DNA of 64,000 nt from Flavobacteriaceae bacterium (GCA_018260565.1 JAGLAZ010000005.1:51427-115426); one strand, 5' to 3'; shown: positions 27,096-36,564, counted from the first letter of the stretch. Notes: generated by a model from the sequence alone, not told the origin. Made by a program: numbers and translations.

Positions 27096-28907
27096 ATGGA
27101 AACAGCACAGGTGGTGAAAACTGGTCACCCAAAAGGGCTTTATCTTCTTTTTGTAACAGAGATGTGGGAGCGTTTCAGTTATTATGGGATGCGGGCTTTG
27201 TTCGTTTTATTTATGACGAAAGCTTTACTCTTTGATAAAGATTTAGGCTCTCAAATTTACGGTAGTTATACAGGCCTGGTGTATCTTACTCCTCTCATTG
27301 GAGGATATATGGCGGATAGATACTGGGGAAATAGTAAATCTATTATTGTTGGTGGTATCTTAATGGCTTTAGGTCAATTATTTATGTTTGTTTCCGGAAG
27401 TATTTACGAAAATAAAGACCTTGCTCCCATGATCATGTTTATTGGTCTTGGATTACTCATTTTTGGTAACGGTTTTTTTAAGCCAAACATTTCTACTATG
27501 GTAGGAAAGCTTTATCCAGCGAACGACCCTAAGGTGGATGGTGCTTTTACAATTTTCTATATGGGAATTAATTTAGGTGCCTTTATCGCACCTCTTTTGT
27601 GTGGTTTCCTAGGCGATACTGGTAGACCAGAAGATTTTAAATGGGGTTTCCTTGCTGCAGGAATAGGTATGATAGTAAGTACAATAGTTTTTGTACTCTA
27701 TAAAAACAAATATCTTAAAACGCCAGAAGGTTTACCCATTGGAAATGCGCCAGAAGTTTCTAAACCCGAAACCTTAACAGAACAAGGTCTTGACATAGAA
27801 GCTGCACGATTGAATAAAATTGATGTAGAATTAAAAAGTAAAACAGAAAAGAAATCAGCAAAAAAACTAATGCTTGTTTGGGGAGCTATATGGCTTGTTT
27901 TACTAGGATTATTTACCTTTTTATTAAAAGATGATAGTGGTAATAGAGATATTATTGGTGCATTCATATTTTCTTTGACGCTTGCTGCACCTGGATATAT
28001 AATTTCTGACCCTAGTCTTACAAAAATTGAGAAAAAAAGAATTTGGGTAATCTATATCGTTGCGTTTTTTGTGATTTTCTTTTGGTCTGCTTTTGAACAA
28101 GCAGGGGCTTCTTTAACATATTTTGCTGAAGAACAAACTAATAGAAATTTCTTAGGATACCAAATTCCAGCCTCTTACTTTCAATCTGTAAATGCTGTTG
28201 CTATTGTAATTTTCGCTCCAGTATTTGCCTTTATTTGGTCCTACTTAGGTAGAAAAAAAATGGAACCTGCTTCACCTTATAAACAAGCTTTAGGATTATT
28301 TTTACTCGCCATAGGGTATTTAGTGATAGCATTCGGTGTTAAGGGTTTAATGCCGGGCGTAAAAGTAAGTATGATGTGGCTTATTAGTCTCTATGCAATC
28401 CACACTTTTGGTGAATTATGTTTATCACCCATTGGATTATCCATGGTAAATAAACTAGCTCCTGTAAAGTTTGCTTCACTTTTAATGGGAGTATGGTTTT
28501 TAAGTACTGCCACAGCAAACAAATTTGCAGGTACACTCGCTTCTTTTTATCCGGAATCTTTTGTTTCACTTAAAAAGGTTCAAGGCCTTGAAGAAAGCAA
28601 TAAAATTAAAATTATCAACAAAGATTTTAATATAAGTAATACAAAAAATATTACCGATATTCAAGGTGAAAATATGATCCCTTTTGATAAACTTGCATTT
28701 TCTGATATTAAAAATGAAAGTGTAAAAAACCAAATAAAATTAGATATAGAAAAATCCCAAATAGTGAAAGAAAAAACTTTTATGGGATATAAAATCGGAA
28801 GTTTATATGATTTCTTTATGCTATTTGTGGTAATGGCAGGTATTTCCTCCTTAATATTATTTGTTATAAGTAAATACCTTGTCTCAATGATGCACGGATT
28901 AAAATAA
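27096..28907 (+). CDS. POT/PTR-family proton-dependent oligopeptide transporter
   Basis: 603 residues. The ExxERFxYY proton-coupling motif is in EMWERFSYYGMRA near residue 23, the second POT signature in FYMGINLGAFIAPLLCG, and the late motif in IHTFGELCLSPIGLSMVNKLAP. About 14 helices are predicted. An unusual hydrophilic, A+T-rich stretch (about residues 492-565, rich in Lys, Asn, Ile) is inserted before the last helix. The family imports di- and tripeptides with protons. It lies 45 bases after the broken paralogue and ends in a strong terminator. Confidence 0.92.
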   Translation: METAQVVKTGHPKGLYLLFVTEMWERFSYYGMRALFVLFMTKALLFDKDLGSQIYGSYTGLVYLTPLIGGYMADRYWGNSKSIIVGGILMALGQLFMFVSGSIYENKDLAPMIMFIGLGLLIFGNGFFKPNISTMVGKLYPANDPKVDGAFTIFYMGINLGAFIAPLLCGFLGDTGRPEDFKWGFLAAGIGMIVSTIVFVLYKNKYLKTPEGLPIGNAPEVSKPETLTEQGLDIEAARLNKIDVELKSKTEKKSAKKLMLVWGAIWLVLLGLFTFLLKDDSGNRDIIGAFIFSLTLAAPGYIISDPSLTKIEKKRIWVIYIVAFFVIFFWSAFEQAGASLTYFAEEQTNRNFLGYQIPASYFQSVNAVAIVIFAPVFAFIWSYLGRKKMEPASPYKQALGLFLLAIGYLVIAFGVKGLMPGVKVSMMWLISLYAIHTFGELCLSPIGLSMVNKLAPVKFASLLMGVWFLSTATANKFAGTLASFYPESFVSLKKVQGLEESNKIKIINKDFNISNTKNITDIQGENMIPFDKLAFSDIKNESVKNQIKLDIEKSQIVKEKTFMGYKIGSLYDFFMLFVVMAGISSLILFVISKYLVSMMHGLK

Positions 28908-28922
28908 CAAGCCTTTATTAAT

Positions 28923-28955
28923 AAAAAGCTGCCTTATACTTTAAGGCAGCTTTTT
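28923..28955 (+). terminator. Rho-independent terminator after the POT transporter
   Basis: A 14-bp perfect inverted repeat (AAAAAGCTGCCTTA and its complement) around a 5-base loop, followed by a T run. It lies between convergent genes (POT plus strand, acyl-CoA reductase minus strand) and has A/T tails on both sides, so it may serve both. Confidence 0.85.
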
Positions 28956-28976
28956 TTTTCAAAAGTTTATAATCCT

Positions 28977-30008
28977 TTAATTTTCCAGTAAAAATTTCAA
29001 GGTATCCACTCCATCTGCAAAATCATTCCATTGTGGCTGCTGGCATTTTCCGAAAGGTATTTTATACTCTAAAAAATCGGCACTACCACTTATACATTGG
29101 ATGGATTCTTTATTTTCAGAAATATAATCAACTACCTCTTGCGGGTCCCGATAAACACTGAAATATAGACATGCTGGCGGTGCATGAAGAGTGTCCTTTT
29201 TTATAAGGAGTACAAATTCGCCATCGTAGTAATCTTCCTTATTAAGCACAGCCAATGCCCTTTGGTATTCATAATTATTGGCATATCCTGAATGCATAAC
29301 TACCTTTTTATATTTTTCCCATGCTGAAACTAAATTTGGCAATAAGAACGATTCAGGGAGAAAAAGTTTGGTAACATTTCTGCAACCCAGCCCAAAATAG
29401 GTGAATACATCGTTTCCCAATAATTGTAGCTCTTCATGTGATTCGTTACCGGAAATTACTGCCACAGAGGTTCTATTTTTTCTAATAATGTGCGGAACAT
29501 GCTTAAAATAATATTCAAAATAGGAAGCTGTATTATTACTACCTGTAGCTATTACAGCATCATAATCTGTTAGTCTATCGACAAATTCATATGGTAAATT
29601 TTTGGAATACCGAGCTGCCAATAAATTTAGAATGGCCTTTGGCAAAATGTCATCCTTGGAACTGGATTTTATACTAATACTCCATCCTGAAAGAAGAGCA
29701 CAAAATATATCATGAAGTCCTACAAGTGGAATATTTCCAGCAAGAATAAGTCCTAGATTCTGTTTCTTTCCTGTAGATTCAGGTAAAGTGTAATTTTGTA
29801 AAAAAGTATGTAAATTTTCTTTTTCAAGAGCCTCTGCCCATTGACTTAAAGAATACAATATGTTTTCTTCGGTAAACCATTTATTTTCAAATGTGGCTTG
29901 TCGGATGGCTGCAGAAAATTCCTTTTCTTCTTGTGTAAAAAATTCGGGTGATTTTGTTAAATATTGTGTTAAAAACTGCCCAAGTTTTTCAAGTGATTCT
30001 ATAATCAT
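28977..30008 (-). CDS. LuxC-like acyl-CoA reductase
   Basis: 343 residues of the LuxC/aldehyde-dehydrogenase-related family. NLGLILAGNIPLVGLHDIF and VIATGSNNTASYFEYYFKH are cofactor-binding segments; TYFGLGCRNVTKLFLPE holds the probable catalytic cysteine. Family members reduce acyl-CoA to aldehyde in luminous bacteria. In non-luminous flavobacteria a stand-alone LuxC-like gene next to a ferredoxin is common, and its true substrate is not known to me. It is divergent from the ferredoxin with 64 bases between, so they may share a control region. No luxD or luxE is in the window. Confidence 0.85.
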   Translation of the reverse strand: MIIESLEKLGQFLTQYLTKSPEFFTQEEKEFSAAIRQATFENKWFTEENILYSLSQWAEALEKENLHTFLQNYTLPESTGKKQNLGLILAGNIPLVGLHDIFCALLSGWSISIKSSSKDDILPKAILNLLAARYSKNLPYEFVDRLTDYDAVIATGSNNTASYFEYYFKHVPHIIRKNRTSVAVISGNESHEELQLLGNDVFTYFGLGCRNVTKLFLPESFLLPNLVSAWEKYKKVVMHSGYANNYEYQRALAVLNKEDYYDGEFVLLIKKDTLHAPPACLYFSVYRDPQEVVDYISENKESIQCISGSADFLEYKIPFGKCQQPQWNDFADGVDTLKFLLEN

Positions 30009-30072
30009 AAATTATCAAGGAAATATAATACCTTTGTAGTAAGAGGAATTAAGCAAATTTAGACAAAAGCCT

Positions 30073-30426
30073 ATGGCTATCAAAATAACAGATGAATGCA
30101 TAAATTGTGGCGCCTGCGAGCCGGAATGTCCCAATAATGCAATATATGAAGGCGCTATGGACTGGAAAGCTTCAGAAGGAACTTCCCTGCATGGGATGGT
30201 TCAGCTACCTTCTGGGCAATTACTTAATGCAGATGCACCCCAAAAGCCTGTAAGTGATGATTATTATTTCATCGTACCAGATAAATGTACTGAGTGCAAA
30301 GGATTCCATGAGGAACCACAATGTGCGGCCGTTTGCCCCGTAGACTGTTGCGTACCGGATGAACAACACGAGGAATCCGAGTCAGAACTTTTTTCAAAAA
30401 AAATTTTCCTACATCAGGAATCATAA
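30073..30426 (+). CDS. 2[4Fe-4S] ferredoxin
   Basis: 117 residues. The first cluster motif is CINCGACEPECP (residues 10-21). The second, CTECKGFHEEPQCAAVCP, has the longer spacing typical of the Alvin/Nif-type ferredoxins (CxxCx8CxxxC). A Cys-rich extension VDCCVPDE follows. It carries low-potential electrons in the cytoplasm. It is divergent from the LuxC-like reductase and upstream of serC, with a hairpin between. Confidence 0.93.
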   Translation: MAIKITDECINCGACEPECPNNAIYEGAMDWKASEGTSLHGMVQLPSGQLLNADAPQKPVSDDYYFIVPDKCTECKGFHEEPQCAAVCPVDCCVPDEQHEESESELFSKKIFLHQES

Positions 30427-30436
30427 ATCCACCTTG

Positions 30437-30454
30437 TCCCGCCCTTACGCGGGA
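30437..30454 (+). terminator. Short hairpin after the ferredoxin gene
   Basis: A 6-bp G+C-rich stem TCCCGC/GCGGGA with a 6-base loop, followed by TTTTATTTTATT. It could stop or thin out transcription before serC. Confidence 0.6.
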
Positions 30455-30471
30455 TTTTATTTTATTATACT

Positions 30472-31536
30472 ATGAAAAAGATTCATAATTTCAGTGCAGG
30501 ACCGTGTATCCTTCCGCAAGAAGTATTTGAAAAATCCGCAGAAGCCATATTAAATTTCAACGGAATGGGACTTTCTCTTTTAGAAATTTCTCACCGAAGC
30601 AAGGAATTTATCGCAGTTATGGATGAAGCCCGAGCTATTGCAAAACGCCTACTTCGTTTGGGAGATGATTATGAAGTTATATATATGGGGGGGGGTGCAA
30701 GTTTTCAGTTTGTAATGATTCCGTACAACTTATTATCCCCTAATGGAAAAGCCGCATATACAGATACAGGGGTATGGGCATCTAAAGCTATTAAAGAAGC
30801 TAAAATTATAGGCAATGTAGATGTTTTAGGCAGTAGCAAAGAAGATAACTATTCCTATATTCCAAAAATAGAAGAGGTGGGTAGCGAATATGATTATTTC
30901 CATTGCACATCAAACAACACCATCTATGGTACGGAAATGAAAAGTTTCCCTAAAACGCATTGTCCACTGATATGTGATATGAGTTCCGATATTTTTAGTA
31001 GAGATTTAGATTTTTCGCAGTTTGATTTAATATACGCAGGAGCCCAAAAAAACATGGGGCCAGCTGGGGTGACTATGATCGTGATTAAAAAAGAAATTTT
31101 AGAAAAAGCCAATGCTACGATTCCAAATTTTATGAAATATAAAGTTCATATAGATAAAGAATCTATGTACAATACTCCACCCGTTTTTCCTATTTATGCT
31201 AGTTTGCTTACTATGCAGCATTTGGAAAAAAATGGAGGAATCGCAGAGGCGGAAAAAAGAAATATTGCTAAAGCTAAACTTATATACGATGAAATAGACC
31301 GAAATGATTTGTTCCAAGGTTATAGTAAGACAGAAGACAGATCATTAATGAATGTTTCCTTTTATTTAAAAGATGAAAAGCTAAGTCCAGCATTCGATGC
31401 GGCTTGGAAAGAAGCCAATATAAGTGGTCTTAAGGGGCATAGGGATCTTGGCGGTTATAGGGCAAGTATTTATAATGCAATGCCAGTAGAAAGTGTACAG
31501 GTTCTGGTAGATGTAATGAAAAATTTTAAAGCTTAA
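30472..31536 (+). CDS. serC: Phosphoserine aminotransferase
   Basis: 354 residues. It opens IHNFSAGPCILPQEVFEK, the classical SerC start. The cofactor lysine is in YAGAQKNMGPAGVT near residue 192, and GLKGHRDLGGYRASIYNAMP is the substrate-binding C-terminal block. It converts 3-phosphohydroxypyruvate and glutamate to phosphoserine. serA starts 2 bases later and DUF1015 overlaps serA's stop, so the three are one operon. Confidence 0.97.
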   Translation: MKKIHNFSAGPCILPQEVFEKSAEAILNFNGMGLSLLEISHRSKEFIAVMDEARAIAKRLLRLGDDYEVIYMGGGASFQFVMIPYNLLSPNGKAAYTDTGVWASKAIKEAKIIGNVDVLGSSKEDNYSYIPKIEEVGSEYDYFHCTSNNTIYGTEMKSFPKTHCPLICDMSSDIFSRDLDFSQFDLIYAGAQKNMGPAGVTMIVIKKEILEKANATIPNFMKYKVHIDKESMYNTPPVFPIYASLLTMQHLEKNGGIAEAEKRNIAKAKLIYDEIDRNDLFQGYSKTEDRSLMNVSFYLKDEKLSPAFDAAWKEANISGLKGHRDLGGYRASIYNAMPVESVQVLVDVMKNFKA

Positions 31537-31538
31537 AA

Positions 31539-32507
31539 ATGGGTTATATAATTTTAGCCAATGATGGAATTTCCCACCCTGGCAAAACAAGATTGGAAGA
31601 AGATGGACATGAGTTTTTGGATGTAAAAGTTGCACAAAACCAACTCATTGATTTCATTAATGAAAAAAAAGTAGATGTAATTTTAGTTCGTTCAGCTACT
31701 ACAGTTCGTCAGGATGTTATAGATGCATGTCCTACATTAAAAATTATAGGCCGCGGCGGTGTGGGAATGGATAATATTGATGTAGAATATGCTAAAAGCA
31801 AAGGTTTACACGTTATTAATACCCCTAATAGTAGTTCACGGTCAGTGGCAGAGTTGGTTTTTGCCCACTTTTTCACCTTAGCCAGAAATCTTCAGGAAGC
31901 GAATAGACATATGCCTTTGGAAGGAGAATCTAAATTTTCAGAGCTAAAAAAATTATACAGTAATGCGGTAGAAATTAGAGGAAAAACTTTAGGTGTAATA
32001 GGTTTCGGAGGGATAGGAAAAGAAGTTATTCGCATGGGAATTGCCCTGGGAATGAAGCCTATGGTGTTATCAACTGCTCAAAGTAATGAGCTTATCACAA
32101 TAGAATTTTTTGATGGTCAAAGCGTGGATTTTGCTATTTCTACATATGATTCTTTAAAAGAATTTTTACCAGAAGTGGATTTTTTAAGCATTAATGTACC
32201 TAAAACGAAATCTTATCTTATAGATGAAAAAGAATTAGGATTATTGAAAAAAACTGCGATAGTAGTCAATACGGCTCGTGGTGGAGTCCTTAATGAAGAA
32301 GCCCTTTTGGACGCGTTGGATAACGAAAAATTAGCGGGTGCTGCATTGGATGTTTTTGAAGAAGAACCAAAACCAGGAATGAGAGTTTTAATGAATTCTA
32401 AAATTTCTCTTAGTCCGCATATAGGTGGAAGTACAGAAGATGCGCAGGAGCAAATAGGCATTGACCTTGCAATTCAAATATCTGATATATACAATAATCG
32501 TATTTAA
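31539..32507 (+). CDS. serA: D-3-phosphoglycerate dehydrogenase (short form, no ACT domain)
   Basis: 322 residues, a D-2-hydroxyacid dehydrogenase. NAD-binding GVIGFGGIGKEV is near residue 150. The catalytic Arg is in NTARGGVLNE, Glu in FEEEPKPG and His in LSPHIGGSTEDA. It lacks the C-terminal ACT domain that mediates serine feedback inhibition in longer SerA proteins. It starts 2 bases after serC, which strongly supports the serine-pathway assignment over other hydroxyacid dehydrogenases. Confidence 0.93.
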   Translation: MGYIILANDGISHPGKTRLEEDGHEFLDVKVAQNQLIDFINEKKVDVILVRSATTVRQDVIDACPTLKIIGRGGVGMDNIDVEYAKSKGLHVINTPNSSSRSVAELVFAHFFTLARNLQEANRHMPLEGESKFSELKKLYSNAVEIRGKTLGVIGFGGIGKEVIRMGIALGMKPMVLSTAQSNELITIEFFDGQSVDFAISTYDSLKEFLPEVDFLSINVPKTKSYLIDEKELGLLKKTAIVVNTARGGVLNEEALLDALDNEKLAGAALDVFEEEPKPGMRVLMNSKISLSPHIGGSTEDAQEQIGIDLAIQISDIYNNRI

Positions 32508-33733
32508 TGCCGAAATTTTTACCCTTTGCAGCACTCCGGCCTGTTATTTCAAAATTACAGAAAGGTATTGCTTTGAACCAAAGGGATAATGGTAAAAATG
32601 AAGCCTTGTCTAGCATTATTAATTATGAGGATCTATATGACCATTTTATGGATTCCTTACGAAATGCAGAAAATTTAGACGGAAGTGATTATGAGAATTT
32701 ACGCAAAAGTTTTGATGACCAGATACAAAGTGGCGGTTTACGAGCTTATAAAAAATCCTATTTTTTGTATAAACAGACGCAAAAGGACGGTACTACATTT
32801 CGGGGTTTTTTAGGTTTAAGTGATGTAAGAGACTATCAAAATGGAAAAATACTTCCGCATGAGAAAACCTTACCACATAAGGTGGATAAACTTAAAAAGT
32901 TTACTCAATTTGTTGAGGCTCAGGCAGAACCAGTACTTTTAATGTATTCATCTATGCCAGATCTTGAAATGCTAATGAATGCAAAAGAGGCACAAAAACC
33001 TGGATGGGAATGGACTTGTAGCAAAGATTACCAGCATTCTATCTGGCAAATTGTAGATCCGGCTCGTGAGGCAGTCATTGCAGATTTATTATCTACAACA
33101 GAGGCATTTTATATTGCAGATGGCCATCATAGGATGGAAGCGTCTTACCAGGTGTTTCAGGAATCTAAAGATGATGATGACGCTATGGTTTTATCTTGTC
33201 TAATTTCTAGCCAATCCATAAAAATTCATGATTTTAATAGAGTAATTTCCTTCGATATTGCTGAAGAAGATTTATTAAGAGCTTTGGAGAAAAAATTTCT
33301 AATAGAAAAAGTAGACCTACTTGCTACAGAAGATATCCCACACCATAAGTTTGAATTTTTGTTATTAATTGGCGATAATTCTTTTACTTTAAGAACAAAA
33401 AATACATTTAGAAATTTTGGATCTAAAAACGATATTTTACTTGATCATACTGTTGCAGAGCAATATATCTTAAATGAAATATTTGGAATCAAGTATCCTG
33501 AAAAGGATCCCATAGTATACTTTATCCCAGGAAATTCCTCATCGGAAAGCATCGCAGCAATTAAAGCTAAGATGAATAAAGTGGAACATGGAATAGGAAT
33601 TGCGATTTCGCCTATTCACTTCCACGAAATAAAACATTTCGCGGATCAATTAAAAATAATGCCTGCAAAGTGTACGTTTATAGAACCTAAATTACCTCCT
33701 GGAATATTGATTTTTGATAAAAAATTAATCTAA
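32507..33733 (+). CDS. DUF1015 family protein
   Basis: 408 residues. FLPFAALRPVISK is the characteristic N-terminus, and FYIADGHHRMEAS near residue 205 is the family's best-known motif. The DGHHR box is shared with ParB-like proteins, among them the archaeal free-serine kinase SerK. Its place directly after serC and serA (its start overlaps the serA stop by one base) suggests a serine-linked reaction. A serine kinase role is my inference and not established for this protein. Confidence 0.85.
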   Translation: MPKFLPFAALRPVISKLQKGIALNQRDNGKNEALSSIINYEDLYDHFMDSLRNAENLDGSDYENLRKSFDDQIQSGGLRAYKKSYFLYKQTQKDGTTFRGFLGLSDVRDYQNGKILPHEKTLPHKVDKLKKFTQFVEAQAEPVLLMYSSMPDLEMLMNAKEAQKPGWEWTCSKDYQHSIWQIVDPAREAVIADLLSTTEAFYIADGHHRMEASYQVFQESKDDDDAMVLSCLISSQSIKIHDFNRVISFDIAEEDLLRALEKKFLIEKVDLLATEDIPHHKFEFLLLIGDNSFTLRTKNTFRNFGSKNDILLDHTVAEQYILNEIFGIKYPEKDPIVYFIPGNSSSESIAAIKAKMNKVEHGIGIAISPIHFHEIKHFADQLKIMPAKCTFIEPKLPPGILIFDKKLI

Positions 33734-33735
33734 AA

Positions 33736-33757
33736 AGGCCTTCATTTCTGAAAGCCT
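33736..33757. terminator. Imperfect hairpin between convergent DUF1015 and PPIase genes
   Basis: An 8-bp stem AGGCCTTC/GAAAGCCT with one mismatch and a 6-base loop, within A/T-rich flanks. It is a likely shared terminator but weak by eye. Confidence 0.4.
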
Positions 33758-33776
33758 ATATTATTACTTATATATC

Positions 33777-34886
33777 CTATTTTCCTACGATCTCAATATC
33801 AAATTCTAACCAAGCATTTCCAGGAATTACTCCACCTGCACCTTGTGCACCGTAGCCCATATTGGGTGGTATTAGGAGTGTTCCTTTTTCACCTACTTTA
33901 AATTTAGTGATACCTTCGTCCCATCCCTTTATAACTCTGCCTGCTCCAATTGGTATCAGGATAGGTTCATTTCGTTTATAAGAATTATCGAACTCCGTAC
34001 CATCTAATAGTCTTCCAGCATAATGCACTTTTACATTATCTCCTGGATTTACTTGCTCTCCATCAGTAGTATGCGTCTTCTTGATATACATGCCGCTTGG
34101 AAGAGCTTCCATACCTTCCATCTTTTCTTTAGCCCATTTATCTTGATTAGCAGAAAATTCTTGTGCTTTCTTTTCGGCGGCAGCTTTTATGGCGGCCATT
34201 TTTTCCGCATTAGAATCTTTAATCTTCCCTTTTAAAGTAGTAAAAACAGAAACTGCATCATAATTTTTATAGGCATCTCCTTTAGTAAAAATAAGTACAT
34301 GCTTAAGAACTACATCTGTTTTAGGCTTATCAGCACCTCCAGTTTCTGTATTAGCAATGGCATCTACTACATCTTCACCTACTACTACTTTTCCGAAAAC
34401 GGTATGTCTACCATCTAAATGAGGAGTTGCAGTATGGGTGATAAAAAATTGTGATCCATTGGTATTAGGTCCTGAGTTGGCCATAGAAAGTATGCCTTTA
34501 CCTGAGTGTGTCAGGCCATTTACTTCATCATCAAATTTATAGCCAGGATCTCCCATCCCGGTACCTTTAGGATCTCCCCCTTGTATCATGAAATTCTTGA
34601 TAACACGGTGAAAAATAGTTCCATCGTAAAATGGTGTTCCTTCAGGCTTTGATGAATTTTTAAGCTTACCTTGTGCTAAGCCTACAAAGTTAGCCACGGT
34701 TACAGGCGCTTCTTTTTCTTCAAGACGGATAATCATATCCCCTTTAGAGGTTTCCATTTTTGCATACAGACCATCTTCAAGTCTTTCGTATACTTCTTTT
34801 TCTATATTCATTTTTTTATAAATAGTTGTACAACTGTTAAGTGCGAGAAGGCTTATAAAAAGCCAAATTAGATTTTTTATTTTCAT
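33777..34886 (-). CDS. Lipoprotein peptidyl-prolyl isomerase with cyclophilin and FKBP domains
   Basis: 369 residues. The N-terminus [15 protein letters not shown] is a lipoprotein signal with Cys at the LNSC box. A cyclophilin domain covers about residues 40-205 ([36 protein letters not shown]). A charged helical linker (about 215-260) leads to an FKBP domain at about 270-369 ([39 protein letters not shown]). Two unrelated proline isomerases are thus fused in one envelope chaperone. Its start overlaps the stop of gldI by 4 bases, so they are co-expressed. It probably assists folding of exported or outer-membrane proteins. Confidence 0.93.
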   Translation of the reverse strand: MKIKNLIWLFISLLALNSCTTIYKKMNIEKEVYERLEDGLYAKMETSKGDMIIRLEEKEAPVTVANFVGLAQGKLKNSSKPEGTPFYDGTIFHRVIKNFMIQGGDPKGTGMGDPGYKFDDEVNGLTHSGKGILSMANSGPNTNGSQFFITHTATPHLDGRHTVFGKVVVGEDVVDAIANTETGGADKPKTDVVLKHVLIFTKGDAYKNYDAVSVFTTLKGKIKDSNAEKMAAIKAAAEKKAQEFSANQDKWAKEKMEGMEALPSGMYIKKTHTTDGEQVNPGDNVKVHYAGRLLDGTEFDNSYKRNEPILIPIGAGRVIKGWDEGITKFKVGEKGTLLIPPNMGYGAQGAGGVIPGNAWLEFDIEIVGK

Positions 34887-35404
34887 CGAATTGAGTTAAG
34901 TTTTACTTGAATAACAAGGGGAAAATCATGCGGTATTTGTTTTTCGTCCCCATAGGTTCCATAAGCAAGAGATGATGGTACTAAAAGTTCTGCGGTTTCA
35001 CCTGCATTCAAATATCGTAAAGCATCCTCCACTGCTACTAAGTCCTTATATTTTCCTAATGTAATTTCAGATATATTAATAGGCTCCTCATAAACTTTGT
35101 TTCCCGCCAAATCATTTAAATAATAGGTATAAGAAATCACGACTCCATCTTTTTTCTTAGTTCTTTTATCTAAATCTTTTATATCACTCCAATAATTTAA
35201 TGAAGTAGGATAATATTGTTTTTTGGAAGCAGAAATCCATTGTTGAATATATGTACGCTCTGATGCATTCAGATTTTTTACCCTGTGTTTTGAAATTTCT
35301 AAATCTTTGTTCTGTAATTTTCCACCTACAGGAGTATATACAGTAGGTTTATTACAAGAGATGGCTACTAAAGTTAGAATAAAAATCTTACAACACCTTA
35401 TCAT
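34883..35404 (-). CDS. gldI: Gliding-motility-associated FKBP-type peptidyl-prolyl isomerase lipoprotein GldI
   Basis: 173 residues with lipoprotein signal [13 protein letters not shown]. An FKBP-like domain at about residues 75-173 has [21 protein letters not shown] and [23 protein letters not shown]. Length, lipobox and position before the fused isomerase fit GldI of gliding flavobacteria, which is needed for gliding in Flavobacterium johnsoniae. The FKBP pocket is only partly conserved by eye. The presence of the gene suggests a gliding/T9SS machinery elsewhere but does not prove motility. Confidence 0.85.
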   Translation of the reverse strand: MIRCCKIFILTLVAISCNKPTVYTPVGGKLQNKDLEISKHRVKNLNASERTYIQQWISASKKQYYPTSLNYWSDIKDLDKRTKKKDGVVISYTYYLNDLAGNKVYEEPINISEITLGKYKDLVAVEDALRYLNAGETAELLVPSSLAYGTYGDEKQIPHDFPLVIQVKLNSIR

Positions 35405-35423
35405 ATGAGTTTTTTATATAATT

Positions 35424-36494
35424 TTAAATGTTGGAATAGCCCTTTTCCACTTTGCATCTCCATCCAAATGGATCGTCCTTTTTATTAGTTTGTATAGCAA
35501 CTAATTGATTTTTTATCATAGTTGCAAATTTTTCTTCTTCATTCATCTCAGGCAAAATTAGTATTTCATCCTTATAACCTAATGATTTAAAAGAACTGGT
35601 AACTACTGCAGTTCCTACGCCCCAAACTTCTTTTAAAGATCCCTCATTATGTGCCTCAATAACTCTCTCTACTCTTACAGGCTCTATGTGTACAGGTATA
35701 TTATTATGCTTAGCTAATTCTATAAAACTATCTCTTGTAACACCGTCTAAAATCTTTTCTGATGTAGGTGGGGTAAATATCTCATCCCCTATCCTTACAA
35801 AAACATTCATAGTTCCACTTTCTTCAAATACTTCATGTGTGGCATCATCCGTCCAAATAATTTGTTCAAAGCCTCTTTCATTTGCTAATTTAGTAGGATA
35901 AAAAGAAGCTGCATAATTACCTGCTGCTTTTGCATATCCTACCCCTCCACTAGCGGCTCTAGAATAATGATCTGAGATAAGCACGGATACAGGAGCAGTA
36001 TAATAAGATTGAGCAGGGGAAGCCACAATAGCAAACATAAATTTATCAGCGATTCGTGCTTTTAAAGCTTCCTCAGTTGCAAAAATTAAAGGACGGATGT
36101 AGAGGGATTTACCTTGTCCGTTTGGAATCCAATTTCTATCTAAATCTACTAATTTTTTAAGACCTTCCATAAAAACTTCCTCCGGTACCTCCGGCATAGC
36201 AAGACGGGTAGCCGACTTATTAATCCTTGCAAAGTTTTTTTCTGGGCGAAAAAGGAATACATCATCATTTTCATCTTTGTAGGCCTTCATACCTTCAAAA
36301 CATGCTTGACCATAATTCACTCCCATCATAGCAGGAGAAAAAGGCAAAGGACCATAAGGCATGATTTGCGCTTCTTTCCAAGACTCATTTTCATATTCGC
36401 AAATAAGCATATGATCTATAAAGGTTTTTCCAAAGGCAAAATTGTCAGAATCAAATTCTGAAATTCGGGAAGCAGGAGTTTTAGTAATTATCAT
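35424..36494 (-). CDS. ilvE: Branched-chain amino-acid aminotransferase
   Basis: 356 residues, class IV pyridoxal-phosphate aminotransferase. The cofactor lysine is in GGVGYAKAAGNYAASFYP; FEGMKAYKDENDDVFLFRPEKN and EVFEESGTMNVFVRIGD are conserved blocks of the BCAT group. It interconverts leucine, isoleucine and valine with their 2-oxoacids, which are substrates for the branched-chain type of fused E1 dehydrogenase. It is the first gene of a minus-strand run with gldI and the fused isomerase. Confidence 0.96.
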   Translation of the reverse strand: MIITKTPASRISEFDSDNFAFGKTFIDHMLICEYENESWKEAQIMPYGPLPFSPAMMGVNYGQACFEGMKAYKDENDDVFLFRPEKNFARINKSATRLAMPEVPEEVFMEGLKKLVDLDRNWIPNGQGKSLYIRPLIFATEEALKARIADKFMFAIVASPAQSYYTAPVSVLISDHYSRAASGGVGYAKAAGNYAASFYPTKLANERGFEQIIWTDDATHEVFEESGTMNVFVRIGDEIFTPPTSEKILDGVTRDSFIELAKHNNIPVHIEPVRVERVIEAHNEGSLKEVWGVGTAVVTSSFKSLGYKDEILILPEMNEEEKFATMIKNQLVAIQTNKKDDPFGWRCKVEKGYSNI

Positions 36495-36564
36495 TATCTA
36501 TGTTTTCTGTGAACAGGACAAATATAATCAATAAATAAAATAAAAAAATAATGTATTTTTAACA

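Noticed and set aside
28977..30008. LuxC-like gene as part of a bioluminescence operon
   Set aside because: luxA, luxB, luxD and luxE are absent, and neighbours are ferredoxin and serine-biosynthesis genes.
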